Source: Actinomyces capricornis | GTDB taxonomy: Bacteria > Actinomycetota > Actinomycetes > Actinomycetales > Actinomycetaceae | NCBI RefSeq assembly: GCF_019974135.1 | Contig: NZ_AP025017.1 | Coordinates: 744,001-808,000, forward strand | Direction: 5' to 3' | Length of the DNA stretch: 64,000 nt | Part shown: piece by piece, positions 25,357 to 34,988 of the stretch | How the letters are laid out: every line of letters starts with the position of its first letter | Position numbering within the stretch: position 1 is the stretch's first letter | The notes under the pieces: model-generated | Database searches by the model: none | Told to the model about the DNA's origin: nothing | Seen by the model: the letters and a program-made list of their open reading frames with translations, nothing else | Translations under genes and position numbers: made by a program

Positions 25357-27431
25357 GCCGCCTGCGCTGGGTCCTCGACGCCGTCCGCTCCCACGGCACC
25401 GCCGAATCCGATGAACCCCCTCCCGGGCCCGACGGCGCCGCGAGCACCCCCGGTGAGCCGGGGGCCCGCCCCGCGCCCCGCCCGCCGGGCCCCGCCACCC
25501 CCGACTACCGCGTCGGGGAGGACCTCGACCCCCACCTGCCCGAGGGGGACCCGATGGGGGCCTGGCAGTCCCGCCGCGACTCCTACCGGCTCGTCAGCCC
25601 CGCCAACCGCCGTCGGCTCACGGTCATCGTGGTGGGCACGGGCCTGGCCGGCTCGGGGGCCGCCGCCGCCCTGGGGCGCCTGGGCTACCGGGTGGAGTGC
25701 TTCAGCCTGCACGACGCCGCCCGCCGCGCCCACTCGGTGGCCGCCCAGGGCGGCATCAACGCCGCCCGCGCCCGCAAGGTCGACGGCGACACCCTGCGCC
25801 GATTCGTCAAGGACACCATCAAGGGCGGGGACTTCCGGGCGCGGGAGGCCGACGTGGTGCGCCTGGCCCAGGAGTCGGGGCGCGTCATCGACCACATGTA
25901 CGCCATCGGGGCGCCCTTCGCCCGGGAGTACGGCGGCCAGCTCGCCACCCGCTCCTTCGGCGGCGTGCAGGTCTCGCGCACCTACTACACGCGCGGGGAG
26001 ACCGGCCAGCAGCTGGAGGTGGCCTGCGCCCAGGCCCTCCAGGAGCAGGTGGCCGCCGGCACCGTCACCCTGCACACGCGCACCGAGATGCTCGACCTCA
26101 TCGTGGCCGACGGCCGCGCCCAGGGCATCGTTACCCGCGACCTGCTCTCCGGGCAGATCCGGGCCTGGGGCGCGCACGCCGTCGTCCTGTGCACGGGCGG
26201 CTACGGCTCGGTCTTCCACTTCTCCACCCTGGCCATGGCCTCCAACGCCACCGCCACCTGGAGGGCCCACCGCGCCGGGGCCGCCTTCGCCTCCCCCAGC
26301 TACATCCAGTTCCACCCCACGGCCCTGCCGGTCAGCTCCCACTGGCAGTCCAAGACCACGCTCATGAGCGAGTCCCTGCGCAACGACGGGCGCATCTGGG
26401 TGCCGGCCCAGCCCGGGGACGAGCGGGCCCCGGGCGACATCCCCGAGGAGGAGCGCGACTACTACCTGGAGCGGCGCTACCCGGCCTTCGGCAACCTCAC
26501 GCCGCGCGATGTGGCCTCGCGCAACGCCCGCGAGCGTATCGAGTCCGGCCACGGCGTGGGGCCGCTGCGCAACTCGGTCTACCTGGACTTCCGCGACGCC
26601 CTGGAGCGCCTGGGGCGCGAGACCATCGCCGCGCGCTACGGCAACCTGTTCGCCATGTACCTCGATGCCACCGGCGAGGACCCCTACGAGATGCCGATGC
26701 GCATCGCGCCGGGGGCCCACTTCACGATGGGCGGCCTGTGGGTGGACTTCGACCAGATGACCACCATCCCCGGGCTCTTCGTGGGCGGGGAGGCCTCGAA
26801 CAATTACCACGGGGCCAACCGCCTGGGGGCCAACTCGCTGCTGAGCGCCTGCGTGGATGGCTGGTTCACCCTGCCCCTGGCGGTGCCCGACTACCTGGCG
26901 GGCCTGGTGGGCGCCCCGGTGCTGGATACGGGCGCCCCCGAGGCGCTCGACGCCGTCGAGCGGGCCTCGCAGCGGGTGGCGCGGCTCCTGGCGGTGGGCG
27001 GCAGCCGCCGGCCGGTGTGGTTCCACCGCCGTCTGGGCGAGATCCTCTACGCCGGCTGCGGGGTGAGCCGCACCGAGGAGGGGCTGATCGAGGCACTGGC
27101 GCAGGTGCGGGCGCTGCGCGAGGAGTTCTGGCGGGATGTGCGCGTCGTCGGCGGGGAGCACCGCCTCAACCAGGAGCTGGAGAGGGCCGGGCGGGTGGCG
27201 GACTTCCTGGAGCTGGCCGAGCTCATGGTGCTCGACGCCCTGGATCGCCGCGAGTCCGCGGGCGCCCACTTCCGGGAGGAGTTCGCCACCGAGGGCGGGG
27301 AGGCCCGGCGCGACGACGAGGCCTGGCGCACCGTGTCGGCCTGGATCACCGAGCCCGACGGCGCCCATGTGCGCCGCAGTGAGCCCCTGGACTTCCGCGT
27401 CGTCGAGTTGCAGGAGAGGGACTACCGATGA
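25353..27431 (+). CDS. sdhA: succinate dehydrogenase/fumarate reductase flavoprotein subunit
   Basis: Catalytic subunit oxidising succinate or reducing fumarate. 692 residues: FAD-binding VIVVGTGLAGSGAAAALG near 92, covalent FAD His127 in RAHSVAAQGGINAA, active-site segments SYIQFHPTALP and GGLWVDFDQMTTIPGLFVGG, and ASNNYHGANRLGANSLLSAC. It belongs to the Bacillus/Bacteroides-like SdhA type that pairs with a five-helix SdhC. The first 50 residues are a Pro/Gly/Ala-rich extension absent from most homologs. ATGA overlaps join it to sdhC upstream and sdhB downstream. With menaquinone as partner, either direction is possible in vivo. Confidence 0.95.
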   Translation: MSRLRWVLDAVRSHGTAESDEPPPGPDGAASTPGEPGARPAPRPPGPATPDYRVGEDLDPHLPEGDPMGAWQSRRDSYRLVSPANRRRLTVIVVGTGLAGSGAAAALGRLGYRVECFSLHDAARRAHSVAAQGGINAARARKVDGDTLRRFVKDTIKGGDFRAREADVVRLAQESGRVIDHMYAIGAPFAREYGGQLATRSFGGVQVSRTYYTRGETGQQLEVACAQALQEQVAAGTVTLHTRTEMLDLIVADGRAQGIVTRDLLSGQIRAWGAHAVVLCTGGYGSVFHFSTLAMASNATATWRAHRAGAAFASPSYIQFHPTALPVSSHWQSKTTLMSESLRNDGRIWVPAQPGDERAPGDIPEEERDYYLERRYPAFGNLTPRDVASRNARERIESGHGVGPLRNSVYLDFRDALERLGRETIAARYGNLFAMYLDATGEDPYEMPMRIAPGAHFTMGGLWVDFDQMTTIPGLFVGGEASNNYHGANRLGANSLLSACVDGWFTLPLAVPDYLAGLVGAPVLDTGAPEALDAVERASQRVARLLAVGGSRRPVWFHRRLGEILYAGCGVSRTEEGLIEALAQVRALREEFWRDVRVVGGEHRLNQELERAGRVADFLELAELMVLDALDRRESAGAHFREEFATEGGEARRDDEAWRTVSAWITEPDGAHVRRSEPLDFRVVELQERDYR

Positions 27432-28183
27432 GGATCACCCTGGAGATCTGGCGGCAGGACGGCCCGAGGGCCGAGGGCCGCTTCGAGACGCACGTGGTGG
27501 AGGACGCCACCGCGGAGATGAGCCTGCTCGAGCTGCTGGACCGGCTCAATGACCAGATCATCGAGGCCGGTGGGGAGCCGGTGGTCTTCGAATCGGACTG
27601 CCGTGAGGGCGTGTGCGGGGCCTGCGGCTTCCTGGTCAACGGCCGCCCGCATGGGCCGGTGGACAACACGCCTGCCTGCCGCCAGCACCTGCGGGCCTTC
27701 CCGGGGGTGACCACGGTGCGCATCGAGCCGCTGCGGGCGGGGGCCTTCCCGGTGATCCGGGATCTGGTGGTGGATCGCACCGCTCTGGATGAGCTGGTGC
27801 GCGCCGGCGGCACGGTGGATGTCGCGGCCGGGACCGCGCCGGATGCCGATGCGGTGGCCCAGCCCCGTGCCGATGCCGAGGCGGCGCTGGATTTCGCGGT
27901 GTGCATCGGCTGCGGGGCCTGTGTGGCGGCATGCCCCAATGGTGCGGCGATGCTGTTCGCGGGGGCGAAGCTGGCCCACCTGGCGCTCATGCCGCAGGGC
28001 GCTCATGAGCGCTCGCGCCGGGCGCGGGGGATGGCCCGGGCGCTGGATGAGCATTTCGGGCCGTGCTCGGTCTATGGGGAGTGCGTGCCCACCTGCCCGG
28101 CGGGCATCCCACTGGAGGCGATCGCGGCGGCGAATCGGGAGGTGCTGCGTGCCGCCTGGCGCGGCCCCACCCACGACGACTAA
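27428..28183 (+). CDS. sdhB: succinate dehydrogenase/fumarate reductase iron-sulfur subunit
   Basis: Carries electrons from the SdhA flavin to the quinone site. 251 residues with all three cluster sites: [2Fe-2S] at CREGVCGACG plus a distal Cys (NTPACRQH), [4Fe-4S] at CIGCGACVAACP, and [3Fe-4S] at CSVYGECVPTCP. Starts at ATG 27428 overlapping the sdhA stop. The stop is seven bases before the second copy of the long palindrome. Confidence 0.95.
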   Translation: MRITLEIWRQDGPRAEGRFETHVVEDATAEMSLLELLDRLNDQIIEAGGEPVVFESDCREGVCGACGFLVNGRPHGPVDNTPACRQHLRAFPGVTTVRIEPLRAGAFPVIRDLVVDRTALDELVRAGGTVDVAAGTAPDADAVAQPRADAEAALDFAVCIGCGACVAACPNGAAMLFAGAKLAHLALMPQGAHERSRRARGMARALDEHFGPCSVYGECVPTCPAGIPLEAIAAANREVLRAAWRGPTHDD

Positions 28184-28190
28184 CCCCTAT

Positions 28191-28264
28191 CTTTCGACAA
28201 TTTGCATGAGATCGGCCTTTTCCGGGCCTGGAGAAGTACGATCTCATGCAAATTGTCGAAAAGA
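28191..28264. repeat. TTTCGACAATTTGCATG palindrome, copy 2
   Basis: Outer 23 bp of the stem are perfect; the inner part pairs with mismatches and G-U pairs. It lies between convergent sdhB and the DUF2087 gene. Bases 28191-28291 are identical to 28903-29003, including the last codons of the minus-strand gene. Confidence 0.88.
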
Positions 28265-28276
28265 AGGGGCGGCGGG

Positions 28277-28723
28277 TCAGGGCTTGCGGGCCGCGGCGGC
28301 GAAGCGGCGCTCGACGTCGTGGGGCAGTTCGCTGAGCACGTTGCCCTGTGCCTGCGGCAGTTCTTCGGCCACGCGGTAGACCGAGGAGCTGCGGGTCATG
28401 AAGCCGTAGTCGACCAGCTCGCGGCGCAGGTAGGCGACGTCGTCGTGCACGGGGCGCAGGATGTCGCCGACCTCGGCCTCGGTGTAGTCGCGGCCTGTCT
28501 CGAACCGGCTGAGGAGCTCCAGGAGGATGACGACGCGGGCCCGCCGCTTGGCGGGGATGGAGACCAGCCGCCCCTGGCGCAGGAAGGAGCTCAGGGTGCG
28601 GCGGTGGAAGCGCTCAGCCTCCTGGCGCTGGGCGAGCAATTGGGCCCGGGCGGTCGTGTAGTTCTCGCCGGTGGTGGCCATGCGGGCTCGCACGAGCCTC
28701 TTGAAGTCATGGTCGGTGGTCAT
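28277..28723 (-). CDS. DUF2087 domain protein
   Basis: A 148-residue soluble protein, probably DNA-binding or regulatory but uncharacterised. Residues 1-30 (HDFKRLVRARMATTGENYTT) match a short helical head common in actinobacterial proteins; residues 50-125 fit DUF2087 (LVSIPAKRRARVVILLELLS, FETGRDYTEAEVGDILRP, LRRELVDYGFMTRSSSVYRV). The ATG at 28723 has AAGGG upstream. The C-terminus ARKP is encoded within a 101-bp repeat shared with the next gene. Confidence 0.85.
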   Translation of the reverse strand: MTTDHDFKRLVRARMATTGENYTTARAQLLAQRQEAERFHRRTLSSFLRQGRLVSIPAKRRARVVILLELLSRFETGRDYTEAEVGDILRPVHDDVAYLRRELVDYGFMTRSSSVYRVAEELPQAQGNVLSELPHDVERRFAAAARKP

Positions 28724-28902
28724 GGTCGGCCCTTCGGGCGGTCGCGATCCCGGCCATCGCCGCCACGGGTGGAAGGACTCGGTGCGGACTGCCGGAGGAT
28801 TCGCTCCCCTTCGCGGGATCGCCGACAGGACCGGGCTGTCGTCCGCTCGGCGTTGGCTCGCCGTGGCGGACATGGTAGCAGCCCGACTCACCCCCTCCCC
28901 CA

Positions 28903-28976
28903 CTTTCGACAATTTGCATGAGATCGGCCTTTTCCGGGCCTGGAGAAGTACGATCTCATGCAAATTGTCGAAAAGA
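28903..28976. repeat. TTTCGACAATTTGCATG palindrome, copy 3
   Basis: Identical to copy 2 across the stem. It lies 13 bp beyond the stop of the methyltransferase gene (minus) and upstream of the DUF2087 gene, so only one gene ends here. Confidence 0.88.
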
Positions 28977-28988
28977 AGGGGCGGCGGG

Positions 28989-29852
28989 TCAGGGCTTGCG
29001 GGCGACCAGGGCGATGCCGGCCATGTCCTTCTCCCATGCCTTGAAGGTGCGCCGCATGCTCAGGACGCGGGCGCGCAGCTCCTTGTCGCCCAGCACGTTG
29101 CGGGCGATGCGCAGGAAGCCGCCCACGCCCTCGTCGCGGAGGTTGCGCCCCACCTTGAGCAGGGCCATGGGGGCGGTGCTCGTCCACTCGACCTCCAGGC
29201 CGGCCTCCTCCATGAGCCGTCTCCATGCGGCGGGGGTCATGGGGCGGGCGTTGACGTGGATGGCGCGGGCCAGGTCCTTGCGCAGCTCGGTGTAGCGCTC
29301 CTCGGGGATGTCGTCGGGGGTGACGGCGAGCTCGTGGATGGCGTAACGCCCGCCGGGGCGCAGGATGCGGGCGGCCTCGGAGACGATGGCGGCCTTGCCC
29401 TTGTCGCCCTGCATGGTGAGCATGGCCTCACCGATGACGACGTCGGCGCTGGCGTCACCCAGGCCGGTCCTGGCCGCCTCGCCCTGGCGGACGCTGCCGC
29501 GAGTGCCGACGACGGTGGCGACTCGCCGGGCGGCGTCGGGGTCGCGGTCGATGGCGGTGTAGGAGGCCGGGCCGGCCTTGAGGATCTCGGCGGCAGTGCG
29601 CCCCAGGCCGGGGGCGAGCTCGACGACGTCGGCGCCGGGGAGCCCTGCCTGCTGGAGCATCGCGGCGGACAGGGCGGCGCCACCGGGGCGCAGGACGCGC
29701 TTGCCGGCGCGGGCCAGCACCCAGTGGCCGGGGGCGGTGGCCATGGGCCGACCCGCCTGGGGCAGGGGGAGGCCGGCAGGGTCGGAGCCGTGGGAGGAGG
29801 CGCTGGCTGGAGTGGTGGGGACCGGAGAGGGGGCATCATCAGGCACTGACAT
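28989..29852 (-). CDS. SAM-dependent methyltransferase, substrate unknown
   Basis: A 287-residue class I methyltransferase. SAM motif I is VVELAPGLGRTAAEIL near 76, with the acidic strand-2 end in YTAIDRDPDAARR and motif IV/post I in VVIGEAMLTMQGDKG. A 40-residue Pro/Ser/Ala N-terminus precedes. The sequence after about 180 (IHVNARPMTPAAWRRLMEEA) is typical of small-molecule methyltransferases related to the UbiE/Coq5 group. Its -10 box overlaps a 13-of-19 match to the DtxR/IdeR iron box, so iron regulation is a possibility. C-terminus LVARKP lies in the 101-bp repeat. Confidence 0.85.
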   Translation of the reverse strand: MSVPDDAPSPVPTTPASASSHGSDPAGLPLPQAGRPMATAPGHWVLARAGKRVLRPGGAALSAAMLQQAGLPGADVVELAPGLGRTAAEILKAGPASYTAIDRDPDAARRVATVVGTRGSVRQGEAARTGLGDASADVVIGEAMLTMQGDKGKAAIVSEAARILRPGGRYAIHELAVTPDDIPEERYTELRKDLARAIHVNARPMTPAAWRRLMEEAGLEVEWTSTAPMALLKVGRNLRDEGVGGFLRIARNVLGDKELRARVLSMRRTFKAWEKDMAGIALVARKP

Positions 29853-29870
29853 ACGCTAAGCCTAGCCTTA
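29852..29870 (-). promoter_or_regulatory. possible DtxR/IdeR iron box over a leaderless promoter
   Basis: TAAGGCTAGGCTTAGCGTA matches 13 of 19 positions of the iron-box consensus TTAGGTTAGSCTAACCTAA. The -10 TAGGCT (29864-29859) lies inside it, six bases before the ATG at 29852. Confidence 0.4.
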
Positions 29871-30014
29871 CCACGATCACGAAAGCAGGGGTTTCTCACT
29901 GCTCACAGCCCTTGCTACCCACGATCACCTGCCGATGCAGGACTCCGCAGACAGTGGGCTGAGGTCCACCGCGAGACAGCAGAGATCTGCCGCTACGCCG
30001 TTGTTACGTGATCT

Positions 30015-30049
30015 TTGACACGTTGTTATTGGGTCGTTATCGTCGGGCC
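30015..30049 (+). promoter_or_regulatory. strong leaderless promoter (TTGACA/TATCGT)
   Basis: TTGACA at 30015-30020, a 17-bp spacer, TATCGT at 30038-30043, then six bases to the ATG at 30050. This is the clearest complete promoter in the window. Confidence 0.65.
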
Positions 30050-30571
30050 ATGGCCGCTTCACAGCCTCAGGACCACCACCTCGAGCTGCAGCCGCGACGA
30101 CGCTCGCGCAGGTGGGTCATCGCGAGTGCGGCCCTTGCGGGGATCACGGTGGTCCCCACCGGCCTGGCGTGGGCCTTCGGCCCGGGGGGCTACCTGGGCG
30201 AGAACGCCCGCAAACTACGGGCCCTGGAGAACGACCCCATGGGAGCCGAGACCATCCTCGGCCACACCGCCTTCCACACAGAGAGAGCCAGACTCCCCGG
30301 ATGGTTGGAAAAGACAACGTCAATGTATCTAAGGCGCTACTTTCAGACCGAACAACCACCGGCCGCCTTCATGCAAGAATTCATCACCCACGCAGAAGGT
30401 CATGGCTGGACAAAGGACGAAAAGTTCTCCAGTGATGACCTCTGGTCTGCGCGTCACACCGAGAGAGACTCCGATGACTACATGCACCTCGGCATTGCGA
30501 TGACGGACGAAGACTCATATGCCCCCTCGAATCTCCAAGGAGCGATTCTTGTCATCCTAGACTATCGCTAA
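30050..30571 (+). CDS. single-pass membrane protein, unknown function
   Basis: A 173-residue protein of no recognised family. Residues 17-25 are Arg-rich, 22-43 form one membrane helix (WVIASAALAGITVVPTGLAW), and the rest is an outside domain with HTERARLPGWLEKTTSMYLR, an acidic DWSARH-like region and the end GAILVILDY. GC falls sharply from about base 30290 onward, so the first third looks native and the remainder foreign or diverged. It is 30 bp ahead of the SGNH/vWA gene, in one operon, and may be its partner. Confidence 0.7.
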   Translation: MAASQPQDHHLELQPRRRSRRWVIASAALAGITVVPTGLAWAFGPGGYLGENARKLRALENDPMGAETILGHTAFHTERARLPGWLEKTTSMYLRRYFQTEQPPAAFMQEFITHAEGHGWTKDEKFSSDDLWSARHTERDSDDYMHLGIAMTDEDSYAPSNLQGAILVILDYR

Positions 30572-30601
30572 CCTTCAATCACCCAGAGAGAGGAAGTCAG
30601 C

Positions 30602-32794
30602 ATGCGGTCGCACACCAAGAATACCATCAGCCTCTTCCTCATTGCGATTCTAACCCTTATTACAATTGCTACCCCGCCCACAATCACCCCTACCGCGATG
30701 GCAGACGTATCCAAGAACACCTTGCACATCACTCTCCTGGGAGACTCCTACTCAGCGGGAACTGGAGCTGGAGATTATTACGGCGACAGGGCTTATTATA
30801 GGAGCCGCAACAACTGGGCGCACAAGTATGTTGATTGGATCAACAGCCAGGGAACGCCGGCAATCCTCACCAATCTTGCCGCAAACGGACATACGACACA
30901 ACAATTATTGGAACGAGATGGTCAAATCGACAATATTCCCACAGACTCCGACGTCGTCATGTTCACGATCGGCGGCAACGATGTGCATTTCAGTGACATC
31001 GTCAAGCAGTGCTTCACCCTCGGCATCAGAGACCCGGAAACCTGCAAGCAGAAGGTTGATGCAGCAAATTCCGGACTAGCGGACGTGAGGACGCACACGG
31101 AGGAGATCCTACAGAAGATCGATGACAAACTTCTGGATGGCGCCCAAGTGATTCTCGTCGGCTACCCCCGCCTGGCAACCGACAATGAGTATATCCTTAG
31201 CGAATGGGGCTCCACATACGATGCTGGCACTGGTGTTCGAGGTCTCAGCGATGCCGCCAGAACAGTGCAGTCGGAGCTCGTCAACAACTGGAACGCCGCA
31301 CACCCCGGACTCAAGGTCACCTACATCGACGGTGTCATCGACGCTTTTAACGAGCACGAGCCAGATCCCTCCGTGAGAAATAAGAATGACTACCGCTGGC
31401 TCAACGAGTTCTTCGAGACAGAAGGCGTACAGGGCAAGGACGGGAAGACGGAATCAAAGGCGAGCAAGGACACGAACGTGTTCTACCACCCGAACCTCAT
31501 CGGCCATGCCCAGATCGCCGAGCTGATTCAGGCGAAGGTCGGCATTCCCAACTCTGTGAGGCCCCAGGACCTCAGGGGAACAGTCGACATCGTCTTCGTC
31601 ATGGACTCCACCGGCTCCATGCAGGACGATGCCACGGCTGCGCGGAACAACATACGCTCCATCATGGATCAGACCAGCAAGCGATCCTCCTCCTACCGAT
31701 TCGCCCTCGTGGATTACAAGGACCACCCCCAGTTCGATCAGAATAACTACCTGGCACGCACCGACGTAGACTTCACCACCGATCCTGCAGCGATCGAGCG
31801 GGGATTCGACTCACTCACCTTCGAGGGCGGAAATCTCTTCAACACCAACGCCACGGTCTACAGCGGCACGATGCAGGCCCTGGGGCTCACGTGGCGCGAC
31901 GGGGCCAAGAAGATCGCCCTCGTTATCGGAGACGCCCCTCCCCGCGACCCGGAGCCCGGAACCGGATACACAGCTGAATCTGTCGCAAAGGCAGCCTATG
32001 ATGTCGACCCAGTGAGTGTTTATGGGATCAACACCAATGGCGCCTTGAATTCCACCGAATTCCAATCACTAGTGTCTCAAAGCGGGGGCACCATCACCGA
32101 CGCCGCCTCACCGGACGACATCACGGGGCTCATCAATCAGGCAATCGACGCCGAGCTCAATAAACCGTTCGCCTGGATTCAAGGGCCCTACGTCACCAAG
32201 GCAGGTGAGGCTATCGAGATCGATGCTGCCGCCTCCCATGCGACCAAGGGAGAGATCACGAAGATCGAGTGGGACTTCAACGGCGACGGCACCTATGAGG
32301 AAACCTCCTCCTCAACCCGCATTCACCACACCTTCTCAGAGGTGTACAGCGGGGTCATCGGACTCCGCGTCACTCAAACCGATGGGCAGACGGCCACCGC
32401 AACGACCCGGGTAGACGTCACCGATGACGGCGACATCACTCCACGTGAGAGCGACAACTGCCCCGACGTCAACAACTACGGCCAGAGCGACTATGACGGC
32501 GACGGCATCGGTGACGACTGCGATGCCGATCCGGGCTTCCCCACGCAGGATCTGCCGGGGGTGTGCGTCGTGGGCGAGACCTGCTCGAACAACCCCTCGA
32601 ACACTCCCCCCAGCACCACCCCCACGCCGTCGCCCTCGGCCGATCCGTCCAGCGACTCTGCACCGGCAACACCGACTGGGGCTGATTCGTCCTCGACCCG
32701 AAGGCAAGACGGAGACCGGGCGGCAGAAGCCGAGACGGCTCTCTTCACACAGACAGGCCAGGCATGGCCGGCACCTGAGCCCTCGATGACATAG
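30602..32794 (+). CDS. secreted SGNH-hydrolase / vWA / PKD / TSP3 multidomain protein
   Basis: A 730-residue exported protein with an unusual domain order. Signal peptide 1-34, cleavage likely after AMA. SGNH esterase/lipase domain 40-320 with nucleophile Ser49 (LGDSYSAGTG), GGNDV (Asn126) and the catalytic His in YHPNLIGH (His296, or His302). vWA domain about 327-520 with MIDAS start DSTGSM (Asp335). PKD-like domain about 535-610 (WDFNGDGTYEETSSS, RIHHTFSEVYSG). One calcium-binding thrombospondin type 3 repeat near 618-645 (DGDGIGDDCD). A Ser/Thr/Pro-rich tail follows; no LPXTG or C-terminal helix is present, so it is probably released. ATG 30602 has AGGA upstream. Composition is AT-richer than the surroundings. 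Confidence 0.88.
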   Translation: MRSHTKNTISLFLIAILTLITIATPPTITPTAMADVSKNTLHITLLGDSYSAGTGAGDYYGDRAYYRSRNNWAHKYVDWINSQGTPAILTNLAANGHTTQQLLERDGQIDNIPTDSDVVMFTIGGNDVHFSDIVKQCFTLGIRDPETCKQKVDAANSGLADVRTHTEEILQKIDDKLLDGAQVILVGYPRLATDNEYILSEWGSTYDAGTGVRGLSDAARTVQSELVNNWNAAHPGLKVTYIDGVIDAFNEHEPDPSVRNKNDYRWLNEFFETEGVQGKDGKTESKASKDTNVFYHPNLIGHAQIAELIQAKVGIPNSVRPQDLRGTVDIVFVMDSTGSMQDDATAARNNIRSIMDQTSKRSSSYRFALVDYKDHPQFDQNNYLARTDVDFTTDPAAIERGFDSLTFEGGNLFNTNATVYSGTMQALGLTWRDGAKKIALVIGDAPPRDPEPGTGYTAESVAKAAYDVDPVSVYGINTNGALNSTEFQSLVSQSGGTITDAASPDDITGLINQAIDAELNKPFAWIQGPYVTKAGEAIEIDAAASHATKGEITKIEWDFNGDGTYEETSSSTRIHHTFSEVYSGVIGLRVTQTDGQTATATTRVDVTDDGDITPRESDNCPDVNNYGQSDYDGDGIGDDCDADPGFPTQDLPGVCVVGETCSNNPSNTPPSTTPTPSPSADPSSDSAPATPTGADSSSTRRQDGDRAAEAETALFTQTGQAWPAPEPSMT

Positions 32795-32806
32795 CCCAGC
32801 CCCCAA

Positions 32807-32880
32807 CCTTCGACAATTTGCATGAGATCGGCGTTTTCCAGGCCCGGAAAGGTACGATCTCATGCAAATTGTCGAAAAGA
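32807..32880. repeat. TTTCGACAATTTGCATG palindrome, copy 4
   Basis: Lies between the converging SGNH/vWA gene (stop 32794) and gltA (stop 32890). The outer stem is the same as in the other copies; the inner part differs (GGCGTTTTCCAGGCCCGG). Confidence 0.88.
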
Positions 32881-32889
32881 AGGGCGGGG

Positions 32890-34311
<1,422 letters not shown>

Positions 34312-34988
34312 GGTGCTCCTTGGGTGCCGGCTCTGTGCCGGCCTTGGCCGGCGGGGTATCGACGTCGTCCCCCGGGTCTCGTGGCCGGGGCTGGTCCTAC
34401 TGTACGGGCTCGCGCAGGGCACGCGCCCGCTCGTCCCACCGGGGCTCTTGGGCCGACGACGGCGGGGCCCGGGTCGCTCCGGGCACCGGGGCCGGAGTTG
34501 CGTCCTGGTGGGGCGGCCGACGACGCAGCCCGGGGCGGAGGGGAAAGCGCTGCTCACACCCGCCGCCTGAAGGCCCCGCCGACGCCCTCGGGGCGGACGG
34601 TGTGGCCCCTGTGCGCTGGGGCCCTGGCTCCTGGGCGCCTGGGGCCGGCGATCCGGGCGACCCGGGCCCTCCTCCCCCGCCCGGAGGGCCATCTGGATGA
34701 CGCCGGGGCACCACGCGACGGGCCCTCCACGGCCCGGCAAGAGCTTCAAAGAACTCGCAACAACTCCACCCGGGCCTCGGATCCCTTGGCATTGCAGGGA
34801 AAACCGCCTCTCCCTCACGCCGATCCCTCCCCCTGGGTCCGCCGTGAGTTCTTGACGAGTTCTTTCAACAACTCCACAACAACTCACCAGCAACTCCGCC
34901 GGACCCCCGGGACCCGCCTCCCCGGCGCCCTCCAGCCGCGCGGCTCACCGCGCATGCGGCCCGCCGCCCGCACGGCCCGCAGCGCGCC
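34312..34988. other. 677-bp region without a supported gene
   Basis: Between gltA and dapC (both minus). Open frames of up to 133 codons exist, but they lack ribosome sites and look like GC-driven chance frames. The stretch holds the gltA upstream region, including repeats of AACTC spaced by 10-11 bp. Confidence 0.6.
34744..34897. promoter_or_regulatory. helically phased GAGTT/AACTC boxes upstream of gltA
   Basis: GAGTT occurs at 34846 and 34857 (11 bp apart); AACTC at 34870, 34881 and 34892 (11 bp apart); a further pair AACTC lies at 34752 and 34762. Together 34844-34887 forms an inverted repeat (GTGAGTTCTTG against CAACAACTCAC). All boxes face one side of the helix. Confidence 0.5.

Noticed and set aside
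30602..32794. Sortase-anchored surface protein
   Set aside because: The C-terminus lacks LPXTG, a hydrophobic helix and a basic tail.
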